Shown here in pieces: positions 11,625 through 22,974 of a stretch of 64,000 bases of DNA. The notes below the pieces were generated by a model. It did not search any database. It was not told the DNA's origin and was given only the letters and a program-made list of their open reading frames with translations. Each line of letters opens with the position of its first letter. Within the stretch, counting starts at the first letter, position 1. The translations under genes were made by a program, and so were the position numbers. The DNA is from Okapia johnstoni. Lineage: Eukaryota; Chordata; Mammalia; Artiodactyla; Giraffidae. Location: assembly GCA_024291935.2 (NCBI GenBank), contig CM044319.1, forward strand, positions 71,506,001-71,570,000, written 5' to 3'.

Positions 11625-12395
11625 TGTTGGTTATTTAGAAACATATTGTTTAATCTCCATGTGTTTTTGTTTCTTACAGTTTTTTTTTTCCTTGTAATTG
11701 ATATCTAGTTTCATAGTGTTGTGGTTGGAGAAGATGCTTGATATGATTTCAATTTTCTTAAATTTACTGAGGTTTGATTTGTGACACAAGATGTGGTCTA
11801 TCCTGGAGAATGTTCCATTTGCAATTGAGAAGAAGGTGTATTCTTCTGCATTTGGATGGAATGTCCTGAAGATATCAGTGAGATCCATCTTGTCTAATGT
11901 ATCATTTAAGACTTGTGTTTCTTTATTAATTTTGTTTTGATGATCTGTCCATTGGTGTGAGTGGGGTTTTAAAGTCTCCTACTATTATTGTGCTACTGTC
12001 AATTTCTCCTTTTATGTCTGCTAGTGTTTATGTACTGAGGTGCACCCATGTTGGGTGCATAGATATTTACAATTGCTATGTCTTCCTCTTGGATTGATCC
12101 CTTGATCATTACGTAGTGTCCTTCCTGATCTCTTGGAATCATCTTTATTTTCAGGTCTATATTATCTGATATGAGGATTGCTACTACAGCTTTCTTTTGC
12201 TTCCCATTTGCATGGAATATATTCTTCCATCTTTTCACTTTCAGTCTATATGCATCTGAAGTGGGTTTCCTGTAGACAGCATATATGAGTCTTGTTTTTG
12301 TGTCCATTCAGCCAGTCTGTGTCTTTTGCTTGGAGCATTTAATCTATTTACATTTAAAGTAATTATTGATATATATGTTCCTATTGCCATTTTCT
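11625..12395 (-). pseudogene. L1 ORF2 apurinic-type endonuclease remnant
   Basis: The domain begins near 12395 with a degenerate version of the 'LNINGLN' motif. It continues with 'GHYVMIKGSIQEEDIAIVNI' and a 'YAPN' block (11999-12307 frame), then a 'GDFKTPL'-like segment near 11950-11970. It ends with 'DLTDIFRTFHP' and 'FSRIDHILCHK' (11631-11888 frame), the last being where the family has its catalytic Asp-His region. The enzyme normally nicks target DNA to prime reverse transcription. At least two frameshifts or stops break it. Its end abuts the C-terminal block at about 11620-11625. Confidence 0.87.
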
Positions 12396-12447
12396 TAACT
12401 GTTTGGGGTTGATTTTGTAGATCTTTTTCTTCTCTTATATTTCTTGA

Positions 12448-13360
12448 CTATATAAGTCCCTTTAACATTTGTTGTAAAGCTGGTTTGGTGGTACTGAATT
12501 TTCTTAACTTTTGCTTGTCTGAAAAGCTTTTTATTTCTCCATCAATTGTGAATGAGATCCTTGCCAGGTACAGTAATCTTGGTTGTAGATTTTTCCCTTT
12601 CAGTACTTTAAATATATCCTGCCATTCCCTTCTGGCCTACAGGGTTTCTGCTGAAAGATCATCTGTTAAACATATGGGGTTTCCTTTGTATGTTACTTGC
12701 TGCTTTTCTCTTGCTGCTTTTAATATTCTTTCTTTGTGCTTAGTTTTTGTTAGTTTGATTAGTATGTGTCTTGGTGTGTTTCTGCTTGGGTTTATCCTGT
12801 ATGGGACTCTTTGTGACTCTTGGATTTGATCGACTATTTCCTTTTCCATGTTGGGGAAATTTTCAACTATAATCTCTTCAAAAATTTTCTCATACCCCTT
12901 CTTTTTCTCTTCTTCTTCTGGGACACCTAAAATTCTAATATTGGTGTGTTTGATATCGTCCCAGAGGTCTCTGAGACTATCCTCATTTTTTTTCACTCTT
13001 TTTACTTTATTATGCTCTTCAGAAGTTTTTTCCACCATTTTACCTTCCAGCTCACTGATTCGTTCTTCTGCTTCAGATATTCTGCTATTGATTTCTTCCA
13101 GAGTATTTTTACTCTCAGTAACTGTGGTATTTGTCTTTGTATGTTTATTCTTTAATTCTTCTACTGTTAATTGATTCTTGCATTTTCTCCATTTTGTTTT
13201 CAAGATTTTTGATCATCTTTACTATCATTACTCTGAATTCTTTTTCAGGTAGTTTGCCTATTTCTTCTTCATTTATTTGGATTCCTGTGTTTCTAATTTA
13301 TTCCTTCATTTGTGTAGTATTTCTCTGCCTTTTCTTTCTTTTTTTTTTTTAACTTATTGT
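12448..13360 (-). pseudogene. L1 ORF1 (RNA-binding coiled-coil protein) remnant
   Basis: The longest open piece is 188 residues (12637-13203). It opens in the coiled coil ('ISEAEERISELEGKMVEKT'). The RRM-like core follows ('DDIKHTNIRILGVPEEEEKK'), then the C-terminal domain ('RVPYRINPSRNTPRHILIK'; 'AAREKQQVTYKGNP'). A stop near 12637 replaces the glutamine that usually follows 'LSAETL'. The C-terminal remainder stays readable down to a natural-looking stop at 12448-12450. The N-terminus (13203-13360) has lost its start and contains stops. ORF1 proteins of this family coat the L1 RNA as trimers. The plus-strand ORFs in this interval are antisense shadows. Confidence 0.9.
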
Positions 13361-14264
13361 GTTTGAGGTCTCCTTTTCCCAGGCTTCAAGGTTGAATTCT
13401 TTCTTCCTTTTGGTTTCTGCTCTCCTAAGGTTGATTCAGTGGTTTGTGTAAGCTTCATATAGGGTGAGTTTTTTTGTTTGTTTTTCCTCTGATGGGCAAG
13501 GCTGAGTGAGGTGGTAATCCTGTCTGCTGATAATTGGGTTTTTACTTTTGTTTTGTTTGTTGTTTAGATGAGCCTGCACAGTGTGCTACTGGTGGTTGGG
13601 TGATGCATGATCTTGTATTCAAGTGGTTTCCTTTGTGTGAGTTCTCACTGTTTGATACTCCCTAGGGTTAGTTCTCTGGTAGCCTAGGGTCTTGAGTCAG
13701 TGCTCCCACTCCAAAGGCTCAGGGCATGCTCTCTGGTCAGGAACAAAGATTCCACTAGTGGTTTGTTATGGAATCTTTATGGAATCTGTTATATTCAAAA
13801 AGGAGAAATCAAAGATGAACCCCAGACAAATGGCAGTTACAAAATCAGGCAGATAATACTTAAAGCAATGGAATATACACATATACACATACACCCATAA
13901 GCAAAGTCAAGACACTCCAACAAAAATAAATACAGTAGATTGACCAGGCAAACAAAGGAAATCAAAAATGATATTTACCAGTTAAGAACAAAACTAACTA
14001 AAGTACAAACCGGAAAACAAAATTACAGGAAGATGCCAAGTGGGGAATAAAGCAACAAAATGAAAACTAAGAAACATGTTGAGAGGAAAGGAAGGAAAGA
14101 AAAGAAAGCAAGAATAGATATGCAAAGTTAAACAGAGGTAGATGAAGATTTATGTACATTAAAGATTAACTGCAAGGGGAAAAGACCCGTAGGAAAGGCA
14201 AACAAAGGCATAAATGTAGAAAAAGTATAATAGGTTAAAAAAAATTAACAATTAAAATTATAAA

Positions 14265-14326
14265 AAAGAGAAAAAAAAAGGAAGAAGGAACAAAAAAAAA
14301 AAAAAAAGAAAGAAAGAAAATGCCAC
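14265..14326 (+). repeat. A-rich / GAAA low-complexity tract
   Basis: A run of adenines broken by 'gaag' and 'gaaagaaagaaa' units inside the L1 5' region. Confidence 0.8.
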
Positions 14327-15167
14327 AGAACTGCAAAAGCCCAAAGCAGAGGCAGAGGTATATAACAACAATAAAAAATGTGACTGAGAGAAAAAAAAAT
14401 CTCAAAAGATTAATTAGATTTCATAGTGCCAATAAAATCAACAGCTACAATAGAGGGGGCCAAAAAGGAAAATGAAAAGAAAAAAAAATCCCAACAAATC
14501 TACATAACATGTCAAAACATAAGAATAATAAATGTTTATCTTGAGTCACTGCTGTCAGAGTCATTTCCCTCTCTGGGAGTCATAGTCTACCTCACCTCCC
14601 TAGAATGTCCTCCAACACTGTGCTGCTCTCTGGACCTGTTGTGGGGGCAGCTCAGATTCTAATCTGGTCCTACTCCTGTGTGTTCTTGCCTCCAGTGTCC
14701 ACAGCTATCAGAACTAGTGTGTTTTCTTTTGTGGTAGCACTCAATGTCTTTTTATATATTCTATAGACACAGAGTCTGCCTAGTTGATCATGTGGATTTA
14801 ATCTGCAGCTTGTACAGCTGGTGGGAAGGATTTGGGTCTTCTTCCTTAGCCACACTGCCCCTGAGTTTCAATTGTGGTTTTATTTCCACTGGGGTGGGTC
14901 ATCCATTGGGGTTTGCTCTGTTGCTGCCTTGGAGTACTTGGGTTTGCTCCTGTGAAAGCCAGATGGGGAGGTGGTGCAGCTGCTTGGATTGCAGGGTTAT
15001 GGCAGCACCAGGTGCTCAGGGGAGTTGGTGGCTAGGGCACAAAGTTCACAGGGACACGAACTGCCTCTGCCCCAGGAGTTATGGCCCTATCAGAGTCTTT
15101 TTCCGAGCCTCTTGTAGTAGGTGATCAGAAAGCTTCTTCGGCCAGTCTTTCTCCTTAACTTCACCCA

Positions 15168-15368
15168 CTCAGGCACTTAGAGGGCCCCCTTGCCTGGGGT
15201 CCTTCTCTGTTGTTCAGCCCATCAAGCACACAGAGGGACTCCTGGCTGGGGTCCTACTCCTAGATCGGTGCATCAGTCATTTAAAGGAGCACACGGGGTG
15301 GGGTCCTACTCTGTAGTTCAGTATGTCAGGCATTTGATGGGGGCAGCCTCGCTATTATTCAGCTGTCA
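15168..15368. repeat. Degenerate tandem repeat of about 52 bp in the L1 5' region
   Basis: Three to four units share a 'ggggtccttctctg / ggggtcctactcct / ggggtcctactctg' core. Each core is followed by a 'gttcag' or 'ggtgca' box and a 'tcaggca / tcaagca / tcagtca' junction. Cores start near 15206, 15250 and 15300. The arrangement resembles promoter monomers in other mammalian L1 5' UTRs. Confidence 0.55.
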
Positions 15369-15620
15369 ATGCTGGTGTGTGGGGAGAGAGAGGCTATGGT
15401 GATGGCTCCAACCCCTACACATGACTCAGCACGATTGCCTTGCTTCCATGGCTGCCCGGCTTTCCTCCACAGGCATTTCCCAAGGCAATCTCCTCCCTCA
15501 TATCCCTTTGATCCGTCTCTCCATGATCAACAGCAACCTTCGCCATGGGATTGTTCCATTTTCAAGAATCACTTTGCTGGTTCTTCAAAATTTTACAGAG
15601 AGAAATATCAAGAACATAAA

Positions 15621-16139
15621 CTTTAATGGAGATTTTAGTCAGAGCCAAAAAGCCATGATTACAATGAGGGCATTTTTCTTTAAGAATTTAGAGTGGAATA
15701 TGAAATACACAGAATAAAGACTGTCTCAGAATACTTCACCCCACCAGTTTCTTAATTAAACTGCTCTTCAATCAAAATGTTGCAGATATATTTTTATCTA
15801 CACTGTTGTCAACTATCTATGTGTGTTGAATATTTTCAAATTATAAACTGAAAATAACTACTGGATAGGACAAAGTAATGAAGTCACAGGGGACTTCTAA
15901 TTTTTCAGATCACAATATCAATGAGAGCAAATAAAGCCGTAAACTCTTAAGTTATGCTTTTACTCTTTTTCTCTTCAAGATTTTTTTTCTTTTAATTTTG
16001 GAGGGGCAAGGGATTACACTTAACTATCACATAAGTAGTTGCCCAATGACTCAGTCCCTATTTTCTTTTTATTTTCCACCTCTCATAGAAATGCCATTTC
16101 TACCCAGTGGGGGAAATTGAAAACCAAATTGGGAAACCA
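15621..16139. other. Unassigned sequence
   Basis: Flank between the two L1 pieces; no element recognised. Confidence 0.45.
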
Positions 16140-16680
16140 TAAATAACATGAAAAAGACAACCTACTGACTGAGAGAAAATATTTGCAAATGATATGAACA
16201 AGTACTTAATTTCAAAAATATCCAAACTCAATCAAAAAATGGGCAGAAGACCTACATAGACATATCTTCAAAGAATACATACAGATGGCCAAGAAATACA
16301 TGAAAAGATGCTCAGTATCACTAATTGTCTGAGAAATTCAAATCAAAACTATAATGAGGTATCACACACCCTCAAGAAGAAAATAGTAACCCTCTCTAGT
16401 ATTCTTGCCTGGGAAATACCATTGACATTGGAGCATGGCGAGGTACAGTCCAATAGGTCACAAAAGAGTTAGATACAATATAGTGACCAAATAATAACAT
16501 ATAAAATAGATAAACAATAAGGGTTACTCTATAGCACAGTGAATTGCCTATAATAATTTATGACAGAGAATCATCTGAGAAAGTATGTGGCTGGGTCACT
16601 TTGCTATACACCATTAACATAATGCTGTAAATCAACTATACTTCAATGACTATTAAGAAAAATAAAAAAAGAAACAAATA
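16140..16680 (+). mobile_element. Old L1 (ORF2 end plus 3' UTR), split by a SINE
   Basis: At 16140-16385 the plus strand has the ORF2 C-terminal stretch ('atgggcagaagacctacata', 'aaagatgctcagtatcacta', 'caaatcaaaactataatgag'). At 16500-16680 it has an L1 3' UTR end ('gggtcactttgctatacacc', 'gtaaatcaactatacttcaa'). Sequence normally lying between them is missing, and a Bov-tA 3' fragment sits at the join. Confidence 0.75.
16390..16492 (+). mobile_element. Bov-tA 3' half
   Basis: 'ctagtattcttgcctgggaa' to 'caaaagagttagatacaata' is the BovB-derived 3' half of Bov-tA. The tRNA head is absent. Confidence 0.75.
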
Positions 16681-17996
16681 ATTGAAGTCAAATTCAAATT
16701 TGTAATATACATTTTCTGACAAACAAAAGAGTTTGAAGGTTCTTCTCTTTTTTTTTTTTTTTTTTTTTTAAGTCACTGTAGAACAGATAAGACCAGTGGA
16801 AAACCAGTTAAAACAGATGCAGGACACAAACTTCCTTTTCTTTTTCCAACCCTGCCTGACAAAATGCTTGAATCAAGACAGAGGTGCAGAGAAGCTTCTC
16901 ACTGTCTACCTATATTGCAGATAGGAAGTAAAATAAATATCAAGCATTTCAAAACTTTGTTAAAGCATGACTTCTTCATCAAGAGAGTGACAGAAACTAA
17001 GACAACTGCTAATGATACTAGTAAATCCAATTAAAAAAACATCCCATCACATGCAGAGGTGCTTGTGCACAGGAGCTTGAGCAATATGCTTGAAAAATAG
17101 AAATCCACTTAGGTTAGACAAATAATATCCCTTTAACAACAACAACAAAAATATGTAAGTTATTTAATGAGAAGACCCTGTAATTACTGCATATCACTTG
17201 CGGTTTTTTGTATGTAAGAATATTTATGTTAATTATGTACTAAAATTATATACTATTTTCTTCTAAATATGTGTTAGGTCTTTCTCAATAACACTTACGC
17301 TTTCCTGTGTTCATTCAGTTAAGAGTTACGGAAGCCCTCACTGTGTGGTTGACTACTGAGATCTGAATTGAATAGTCAGGCAATTCTTACCTTGTTGCCC
17401 AGAGGGAGGGTAGGAAATGCTCTTATAGAGCAATGTGTAACTGGACTACTGTCTAAATGAGTTCCATGTAACACTGCACTTTCATTGTCAGTGGCTACAA
17501 TCAGACCAATCTCTTTATAGTTGTAACAGCAATGCTCAAGACAGCTCATTGAAAAAAATTCTACGAAAATGAAGAAAGGAGGAAGGAAAAGAAGCAGGAG
17601 AAGGGGAGTAGGGTGGAATAATTAAAGAAAAAAAACATGGTGAAATAACCATAAGTCAGGAACTCTTGGTTGTGGTCTAAATCATGCCATTTAGATACTG
17701 GGTAAATTACCTAAACTTTCTTCTTTAATCTCTAATTTGAAGGAAGTCCACTGTAGAGTCGCCAAGATTCCTTCCAGCTTTAACTCTTAAGAATATTTTC
17801 TCATAATAAAAAATAACTTTGATGATTTAATGTTTATTCATCTAAATATTTTTATCATGAAGAATATAAATATCCAATCACTATGTTGAAATGTATACAT
17901 TCATGGGACCTCCATAAGTAGTATAATCAATTATTTCAAATCCTCACATATTCTTTAAAATGCTCATAAAACTCAAATCAAGAAATGTAATAACCC
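16681..17996. other. Unassigned sequence with poly(T) and GA-rich tracts
   Basis: Contains a run of about 22 T at 16748-16769 and a purine-rich tract at about 17565-17615. No element explains either, and no gene was seen. Confidence 0.45.
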
Positions 17997-18007
17997 CCAC
18001 TCTTAAA

Positions 18008-18197
18008 TGGACTTCCCTGGTAGCTGCCAATGCAAGAGACACGGGTTCAATCCCTGGGTCAGGAAGATCCGCTTGGAGAAGGAAATGGCAACATATTCCA
18101 GTATTCTTGCCAGGGAACTTCCATGGACAGAGTAGGGCAGGCTATAGTCCATGGGGTCATAAGAACTGGACGTGACTTAGCAACTAAACCACCACCA
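18008..18197 (+). mobile_element. Bov-tA SINE with TSD
   Basis: The head ('gacttccctggtagctgcca', B box 'gggttcaatcc') lacks part of the A-box side. The body and tail are complete ('gacgtgacttagcaactaaa'). Near-identical flanks 'ccactcttaaa' (17997-18007) and 'ccactctaaaa' (18198-18208) look like a TSD. Confidence 0.88.
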
Positions 18198-18208
18198 CCA
18201 CTCTAAAA

Positions 18209-19822
18209 TAACTAACAGTAGGGCAAAATTGTGACACCATTTAAACCTCCCCCAATTGTTCCAATCAACCCTGAAATCACTGATTCCAAGTTGCTATGTT
18301 TAGTTGTAGAGAATACAATACTAAGTAATCTGTGTAAAAAGGTTGAAACAGAGACTCAGGCACACTTTGAATACTCGCTGCCCTATGGTATGAATTTGCA
18401 GTTACACTTTGTTCTTTACACAGAAAAAACACATTTGAAAAAGTCATGCAAAGGAAGAGTTGGTATCAATTCTATCACAAAGACAACTTGTGAACTACCC
18501 GTTTGCACTCAGTTTGTCAAGTACATATTATTTGCTTCAAATTCCATTTTTTGAAGGACAAACTAATTTGCTAGTAAACCAGATATTCTTTGACTGTTTA
18601 TCAATATTAGGATGCCTTACTCAAATGTGCTTCATGTACCTCCATTTTACTTACTTCTTGTACACAATTTTTCAATATGTCATTAGTAACAGAATTCATA
18701 GGAAGAATTATCTTGTAAATGCCAATGCATTTATTATCCATGATCAAGTTATTCTCCAAAACAGTCAAGTGTTTGGGATTTATGCATTCTAAAATACTTT
18801 ACTTCTACCAAAACATTCTCCCAAAAAGGAAGATGCATTAAGAAAAGAAGTGTCCTTCCAACTGCATAATTATTCTTTACTAATATTGTTGCATGTAAAT
18901 TTTACTCTGAAAATCTTTTCTGTGTCTGCCTATGGATGTTTAAGACTATTTTATTTAACATTCATCAAGCATAAGTAAATGTTCTTGATAATATAAGCTA
19001 TTATACTTCACTTCATTTTTACTATTTTGCATTCACTTGTACAAAGCAGTCAGACAGGTTATATTTCCATTTTTGTTGAAACTGAAGATAACTCATGGGA
19101 GGTTTATATATTAACATAATATGTCATTTGCATCAGCTATACCACTGGAGTTTTACAACCAAAGCTGAATCAATTAAAATAGATAAATCTCTAATAAAGT
19201 ACAACTCCACACTAGAATTTCATCACTCATTCCCTAGAGAATGAACAAAGATACCTGAGGCCAAATTTACTTAATTGTTCAACCATAAAGGCGTGTGTTT
19301 TAATCACAGACTTCGTCAAAAGAATTCCCGACAGTTTTAATTAATTAGCTTCATTCTTCATTCATTCATAGACTTGAAAATATTTTACATCCATTATCTT
19401 AGATAAAAAGCCACCATTTCTTTATTAATTATTTATTTAGTTGTTTGTTTTTAAGCTGCAGGATGTCATAGAAACAGACTACCGCAGGGGATGGAAGGTG
19501 ACTCTAGATCTACAGCAGTTATCCTGAGCTGAGTGATTCATTCACAGCTTCACTGTAGAAATTTTATCAGAAAGAATTAAATTAAATCTGCTGCAATGCT
19601 ATCCATGATTATACCCTGCATTTGCTCTTTTCTGAATTATAAAATTATGCGTATTTGGTATCTATCTGGTAGATTATATCAACAATCATTTGCATATTAA
19701 AACCAAATTGTAAAAAAAAAAAAAATCCAAAATAAAAACAGTTCGTAGCCAACAAGTTAACTGTCTCAAAATCAACTGTTATGTATCTGTGACTTGTATA
19801 TCCCAAAAAAGAAAACAGACTG
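18209..19822. other. Unassigned AT-rich sequence
   Basis: Overlapping frames of 107 and 110 codons at 18231-18792 have no domain, signal or codon bias suggesting a protein. No repeat was recognised. Confidence 0.45.
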
Positions 19823-19905
19823 ACATAGGAAACACACACATACACACACCAATTTCTTCCTGTGTGATCTTGGGCAAGTTACTCAGTCTCATTGTGAGGC
19901 AAAGA
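19823..19905 (+). mobile_element. Short (CA)n followed by MIR fragment
   Basis: About 19829-19848 is an imperfect CA run. It is followed by 'gtgtgatcttgggcaagtta', the MIR motif next to the core, and 'ctcagtctcattgtgagg'. Confidence 0.55.
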
Positions 19906-20061
19906 TTTTTAAGCATGCCTATATACACTCTAGAGTGACTAAAGTTTAAATTAATGCCATTAGAAATTTTAATGATGTCTTTATGTAAAGTTAATTTAGG
20001 GTAACATTATGACTCTGAGGGTATAATGGATAAAAAAGAGAAGGAAATTCAGGAAAGAGTA

Positions 20062-20150
20062 CAGTCGTCTCTTCGAAAACCAGGTATTTACCGAGGACTG
20101 ATCCCAGGACTCCCAGCACTTAACAAAATCCACAGATGTGACTCATGTTC
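20062..20150 (+). mobile_element. Tigger-type (Tc1/mariner) MITE fragment
   Basis: Starts after a TA dinucleotide with 'cagtcgtctcttcg', then 'gaggactgatcccaggactc' and 'aaaatccacagatg'. This is the terminal part of a Tigger-family element. The other end is missing. Confidence 0.5.
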
Positions 20151-20775
20151 TTTTAAAAATGACACAGTAGAGGGGGAGGATGTGGAAGGTTCTCAAATGT
20201 TTGTTCTCCTACAGCATTCAGCTGAGGTAGAAATGACAGAGGCACACACCTTCCCCTCAGGTTAGGAAACTGGTAACCACTACCAGCTACCCTGCCAAAA
20301 GGGAAACAATGTTTCTGAGATGGATAGAGAAATTGAGCCTTCTTAACATTATCTGTGTCCCCAGAATGAGCAAATAGGATGTATTTTCCCTTAAGTTTCC
20401 AGGCATGAGAACAAAGTAAGTCTCTATTTTTCTCCTGTAAAAGAGAATGGTAAAATAACAGAAAGATGAGTGTGAAGTAATCTTGTACATACAGGTATGA
20501 GGCAAGCCAGTTGCTAAAACAAATTTATTGTTTATTTGGTAACTTATTCTTTGGACCCTATTCTTCGGCCTAACTTCTCAGAATGTCTTCTTTACCTCTT
20601 GGAACTTTATCTCCTACGCTTCACTTTATTAAGTTATCCCCTTTTAAAAAGTAACTTAGAAAGAGCATCCCGTTAGAGGTTGACAAGAGCAAAGACAAAG
20701 TACATTCATATTTAACTAATTTAAGCTATTCCAAACAGTTTATCCATCCTTCATTTTCACAATATACACTGTGCT
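20151..20775. other. Unassigned sequence
   Basis: No element or gene recognised. Confidence 0.45.
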
Positions 20776-21103
20776 ATGCTTAGTTGTTCAGTTGTGTCCA
20801 ACTCTTTGCAACCCCATGGACTGTAGCTCGACAGGCTCCTTTGTCCATGGGGATTCTCCAGGGAAGACTACTGGAGTGGATTGACAGGCCCTCCTCCAGG
20901 AGATCTTCCCAACACAGGGATGTAAAACCCAGGTCTCTGCATTGTAGGCAGATTCCTTACCTACTGAGCCAGCAGGGAAGCCCGAGAATACAGGAGTGGG
21001 TAGCCTTTATCTTCTCCAGGGGATCTTCCCAATCCAGGAATCAAACCAGAATGTCCTGTACTGCAGGTGGATTCTTTTACCAGCTGAGCTATCAGGAAAG
21101 CTC
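20776..21103 (-). mobile_element. Bov-tA with a second tRNA-derived head (dimeric SINE)
   Basis: Read on the minus strand, a tRNA-like head with a short body (21103-20984) is joined to a complete Bov-tA (20983-20776, with its own head and BovB-type tail). Both heads contain B-box-like 'gattcct'/'gggtttta' stretches. The 137-codon plus-strand frame here is antisense read-through. Confidence 0.85.
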
Positions 21104-21344
21104 TTCCACTATATATATATTTCTAAAAACAATTATAAATGCACATAGCTGTCTTCCAAGTTGTGTAATAATTATTTTCATACATTTTACTCAATAGTTC
21201 TAAATTACTAAATTTAGTAGGTATTTTGGACAACAGGATTTAGCCTTTATGGCTCCTGGGCACTGGAACACTTAAGTTTCCTTCACTATGATGAAGATTT
21301 TGGATTCACTTCCAGGGCATTCCCCAGCCTTCCTTGCAGAAGGG

Positions 21345-21552
21345 TAATGTAGGGCAATTGAAATTAGTGGGTAAAGAATTTGCCTGCAATGACAGAGATA
21401 CAGAAGACATGTTGAATCCCAGGCTTGGGAGATCCCTTGAGGAGGAAATAGCAACCCATTCCAATATTCTTGCCTGAAAAATGGGACAGAGCCTGGTGGG
21501 CTACAGTCCGTGGGGTAACAAAGAGTCAGACATAACTAAGTGACTAAGCATG
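21345..21552 (+). mobile_element. Bov-tA SINE
   Basis: 'gggtaaagaatttgcctgca', 'aatattcttgcctgaaaaat' and 'gggctacagtccgtggggta' define a complete but diverged copy. Confidence 0.88.
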
Positions 21553-22654
21553 CAAGCATGTGCTAAATCACTGAAATTTCATCGTTGATCTGCTAGAGCA
21601 CTTCATATTGTTTGTCCTAAGTATGTCTATCTCAACCAACTACACCTCTGGTGACCTCAGGACACTTCAACTGCCTGAACTGCTGAATATCAAGGTGTTT
21701 TATAACTTCATGAAAGAGTCATTTCATCATCTTGTGCAAACCTGGATTAAAGTGAATGAGTTGTATAGCATTTTCCTTATAATTTAGCCTTTGAATAGTA
21801 TTTTTTCTCTACTTAAACTTCTAACATCAGAAAATCATCTAACATCACTCCTAGAATTTTACTGGATTTAGAGAGAAGAAAAATAGAAAGTGAAACAAAG
21901 TTTTAAGACCAGGTTTGATTTCTAGGTCTTGGTAAACATGAGTGTTCCAGAATTTTAAGGCTTTGCATAACAGTAACAATGTAAATATTCATGCCAACAA
22001 CTCCCTGTTTCCTAACCAGCACCACAGAGGCACAACAGACCAAAACGAACAAACAAGCAAACATACAAACAACCTCTCTCTGTAGTATATGAACATGTCC
22101 AAGGCACAAAACCAGAAGTTACGTCTATAAGTAATGGGATTTTTGAAATTATTACATATGCATTCAAGATAGGCTTTAGAAAACGGAAATGGAGATATAA
22201 GATGATTATCTGAAAAAATGGTAAGAATTTATCAAATTTGCTCCGACTAAAATAAATAAATTGCCTCTAAACAATCTGTATATCAAGTTTATGTAGTTTC
22301 ATCTATTTGTACCCACATTGTTACTGGATGTGTAATGTAAGTTCGAAAGATTTTATAACTGCACTAAAAAAAAAGCATGATTCTTCAGTTTTCTTTCCTG
22401 AACTAGTCTACACTTTAGTTCTCCTACTTTTGACAAAACTATGCTTCTGGCAATTCTTAAAGTTATTTAAGATTATGTTAATTTTAAAGGACATGATTTA
22501 TTTTAAAACATATTTTCACAATCTTCTTTCATTTAGGTGATTTTATCAGGCTTAGGTAGCCAAGAGGGGAACAGTAGAAGTTAACTATCTGATAAAAGCC
22601 CAGTTTCCCTTCTAAAGTTCACATTATATTATTTTATTATATTCAAGGAAATGT
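21553..22654. other. Unassigned sequence
   Basis: Only a CAAA-rich patch near 22043-22070 stands out. The frames at 21903-22109 and 22307-22540 show no protein features. Confidence 0.45.
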
Positions 22655-22800
22655 ACAACTATTTATTTACTTTTACGTTGATGTCTCCCCTCACAATAAC
22701 ACATGCTCCATGAAAGAAGAGACTTTATTTACCTGTTCATTCCCAATCCTAAATGCCTACAAATTTGTCTGTTTCAAAATTTATTAACTGGAATATCAAA
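22655..22800 (+). mobile_element. L2 LINE 3' end
   Basis: 'gttgatgtctcccctcacaa', 'catgctccatgaaagaagag' and 'actttatttacctgttcatt' follow the order of the L2 3' region. Confidence 0.55.
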
Positions 22801-22947
22801 TGATTTAGACATTTTTGTGCACTGCACATTCACCATATAATTAGGGGTCCTCCAGTTTCTTTCCCAAACACAACTCTCAAATCAGTCCTGTGTTAGTGTC
22901 CTTTAATATGTTTTGATAGTATTTCCAATTAGGAAAAACTGCAAACC

Positions 22948-22958
22948 CCACAGTATGC
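22948..22958 (+). repeat. Target-site duplication, left copy
   Basis: 'ccacagtatgc' is identical to 26859-26869 and defines the left edge of the twin-primed BovB. Confidence 0.85.
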
Positions 22959-22974
22959 ATCCAAGTACTGCATT

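Larger units (their letters stand above)
10592..15620 (-). mobile_element. Ruminant L1 with internal deletion of the reverse transcriptase
   Basis: In L1 orientation (right to left) the order is: 5' UTR-like region (about 15620-13360), ORF1 (about 13360-12448), ORF2 endonuclease (about 12395-11625), then directly the ORF2 C-terminus (about 11620-10985), the 3' UTR, and a TAAA-rich tail at about 10592-10625. The region normally coding for the RT domain, some 2.7-3 kb, is missing. The element reaches far upstream of ORF1, so it is close to full length at the 5' side. I could not find a convincing TSD, and the exact 5' boundary is uncertain. All reading frames are broken, so it is immobile. Confidence 0.88.
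13360..15620 (-). promoter_or_regulatory. L1 5' region (degenerate 5' UTR)
   Basis: Immediately upstream of ORF1 the reverse strand reads as known ruminant L1 leader sequence, for example 'gaattcaaccttgaagcctg' near 13380-13400 and a segment near 13660-13720 with 'ccctaggctaccagagaac'. Further upstream lie a strongly strand-asymmetric tract (13790-14420, A-rich on plus) and a more GC-rich block (about 14520-15420). This region normally supplies the internal promoter. Assigning everything up to 15620 to the L1 is partly by continuity. Confidence 0.6.

Noticed and set aside
12485..13352. Plus-strand ORFs of 69-114 codons
   Set aside because: They are shadows of L1 ORF1, which reads clearly on the minus strand.
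15168..15368. Spaced repeats resembling a CRISPR array
   Set aside because: Units are degenerate, contiguous and within a eukaryotic L1 5' region; no cas genes, and the genome is mammalian.
18231..18792. Overlapping 107- and 110-codon ORFs in non-repeat DNA
   Set aside because: No domain, no splice context or promoter seen, and the length is compatible with chance in AT-rich DNA.
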